A stretch of 6,721 nucleotides of DNA from Clostridiales bacterium (GTDB lineage: Bacteria > Bacillota_A > Clostridia > Lachnospirales > Bianqueaceae), in the NCBI GenBank assembly GCA_019423265.1, contig JAHZBS010000131.1, forward strand, positions 1 through 6,721, written 5' to 3'. Of the stretch, positions 6,301 through 6,721 are shown piece after piece. Every line of letters begins with the position of its first letter. Position 1 is the first letter of the stretch. The position numbers and the translations under genes were made by a program. A model generated the notes under the pieces. The model searched no databases. It saw only the letters and a list, made by a program, of their open reading frames with translations, and was not told the DNA's origin.

Positions 6301-6486
6301 ATGAGTAAACGAAATATTGAGATCAAAGTTCGCCTAAACCGGAAAGAAGCGGAAGCTCTGAACAAGCGGGTGAAGAAAAGCCGCTTATCCCGCGAAGCCT
6401 ATCTGCGGCATCTGATCAACGGCAGGCTCCCCGCGAGATTTTTGGTTTTCTACAATCATTGTAGCGGGGATAGTGGCAGAAATTGA
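6301..6486 (+). pseudogene. mobC: Truncated MobC-like relaxosome accessory protein (first ~42 residues)
   Basis: The ATG at 6301 follows AGAAAGGAA with suitable spacing. The 61-residue product begins with a basic ribbon-helix-helix-like region (IEIKVRLNRKEAEALNKRVK, residues 6-25) and SREAYLRHLING (30-41). This is the N-terminal signature of MobC-type proteins that help the relaxase at oriT in Clostridia conjugative elements. Family members are usually over 100 residues and continue with a second conserved half. Here, after about residue 42-45 (near base 6430), the sequence changes to an unrelated tail ending in GDSGRN and a TGA. No relaxase gene follows. I therefore read it as a deletion remnant of an integrative element. 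A longer in-frame GTG start at 6259 lies inside the upstream hairpin and lacks an SD. Confidence 0.7.
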
Positions 6487-6504
6487 ATGTGCGGATACAA
6501 AAAG

Positions 6505-6549
6505 AAAATCACCGAGAAAAGTCTGCAATAGACTAATCTCGGTGATTTT
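6505..6549. terminator. Strong bidirectional intrinsic terminator with two-tier stem
   Basis: AAAATCACCGAGA (6505-6517) is exactly complementary to TCTCGGTGATTTT (6537-6549). Inside it, after an AA/AA internal loop, AGTCT (6520-6524) pairs with AGACT (6530-6534) around GCAAT. The plus strand continues TCTT and the minus strand continues CTTTTTG, so it can end transcription from mobC and from the minus-strand gene on the right. Confidence 0.85.
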
Positions 6550-6559
6550 TCTTGCCCTT

Positions 6560-6609
6560 GCTACGCCTGATAACTAAGTTTCTTCAATACTTCGGTATCA
6601 GCCCGTAGC
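6560..6609. repeat. Interrupted inverted repeat at the 3' end of the right-edge minus-strand frame
   Basis: GCTACG (6560-6565) and CTGATA (6567-6572) pair with TATCAG (6596-6601) and CGTAGC (6604-6609), with a 1x2 internal loop. AAGT/ACTT can add a further small stem inside the 23-base loop. The left arm contains the stop codon of the minus-strand frame. Confidence 0.55.
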
Positions 6610-6721
6610 ACAGGGGACAGTTTTTTTAATGGGCCGACTGTGAGTTCACGGATGACAAATTTTTACGCCAGTGGAGTAAGAAAAATGTAGCCAGAAAGAA
6701 CAAAAAGGCGATGAGAATGCG
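6561..6721 (-). pseudogene. Partial, apparently frameshifted C-terminal end of a membrane protein gene
   Basis: Reading in from the right edge on the minus strand, the frame from 6721 gives a hydrophobic segment (ILIAFLFFLATFFLL) followed by the basic HWRK, like a transmembrane helix with a positive-inside flank. That frame stops at 6626-6628. At the run of five A (6660-6664, minus strand) the other frame takes over with protein-like sequence, including IRELTVGPLKKLS, LRADTEVLKKLS and a final SYQA, to a TAG at 6561-6563. One added A would join both into a continuous C-terminal tail. The strong terminator follows 12 bases after this stop. The family is not recognised; a sensor kinase or transport component of the mobile element is possible. 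Alternatively only the first frame is real and the tail is 10 residues past the basic flank. Confidence 0.4.

Noticed and set aside
6437..6577. Plus-strand frame reading FSTIIVAGIVAEIECADT and onward through the terminator to a TAA at 6575
   Set aside because: It has no start codon or RBS of its own and runs through both arms of a strong terminator. It may be a fragment of the lost element but cannot be supported as a gene.
6601..6627. GCACAGGGGACAG followed by seven T, resembling termini seen in some insertion elements or a terminator tail
   Set aside because: It lies inside a protein-like minus-strand frame (encoding LKKLSPVL) and no transposase or matching end is present.

Overview
The window looks like chromosomal DNA of a gut-type Clostridia member (Firmicutes, possibly Oscillospirales). 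This is inferred from the AGGAGG-like ribosome binding sites, the sigma-A type promoters, a Firmicutes-type LexA box (GAAC-N4-GTTC), moderate GC content, and the kinds of genes present. No rRNA or marker gene fixes the taxonomy.

Layout. (1) Bases 1-341 hold four copies of an 84-85 bp, purine-rich tandem repeat plus the start of a fifth. One frame is open across most of it and would give a 28-residue Cys/Lys/Pro-rich repeat, but one-base differences in an A-tract break the frame. (2) A well-formed sigma-A promoter (TTGCCA, 17 bp, TATACT) at 399-427 drives a two-gene plus-strand operon. The first gene encodes a large cytoplasmic glycoside hydrolase of the GH106-like (alpha-L-rhamnosidase-related) type, starting at ATG 468. 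The second overlaps it by an ATGA and encodes a metallo-beta-lactamase-fold hydrolase (3596-4402). (3) Convergent to this is a minus-strand operon: a Y-family DNA polymerase (DinB/Pol IV type, GTG start at 5909) followed 19 nt later by a small all-beta protein of unknown function. Its promoter carries a LexA operator over the predicted transcription start, so the operon is very probably SOS-induced. The last ~17 codons of the small gene overlap the end of the MBL-fold gene on the opposite strand. (4) From about 5950 to the right edge the DNA looks like the remains of a conjugative or mobilizable element. It has a leader with nested inverted repeats, a 3'-truncated mobC-like gene, a strong terminator usable in both directions, and the frameshifted end of a membrane protein gene running in from the right on the minus strand.

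How the genes work together: the plus-strand operon probably serves intracellular breakdown of an imported rhamnose-containing or related oligosaccharide, with the MBL-fold enzyme as an uncharacterised partner. The minus-strand operon is a DNA-damage-inducible translesion synthesis unit with a small candidate accessory protein. The best candidate for something under-described is this polymerase/small-protein pair; the repeat array is second.
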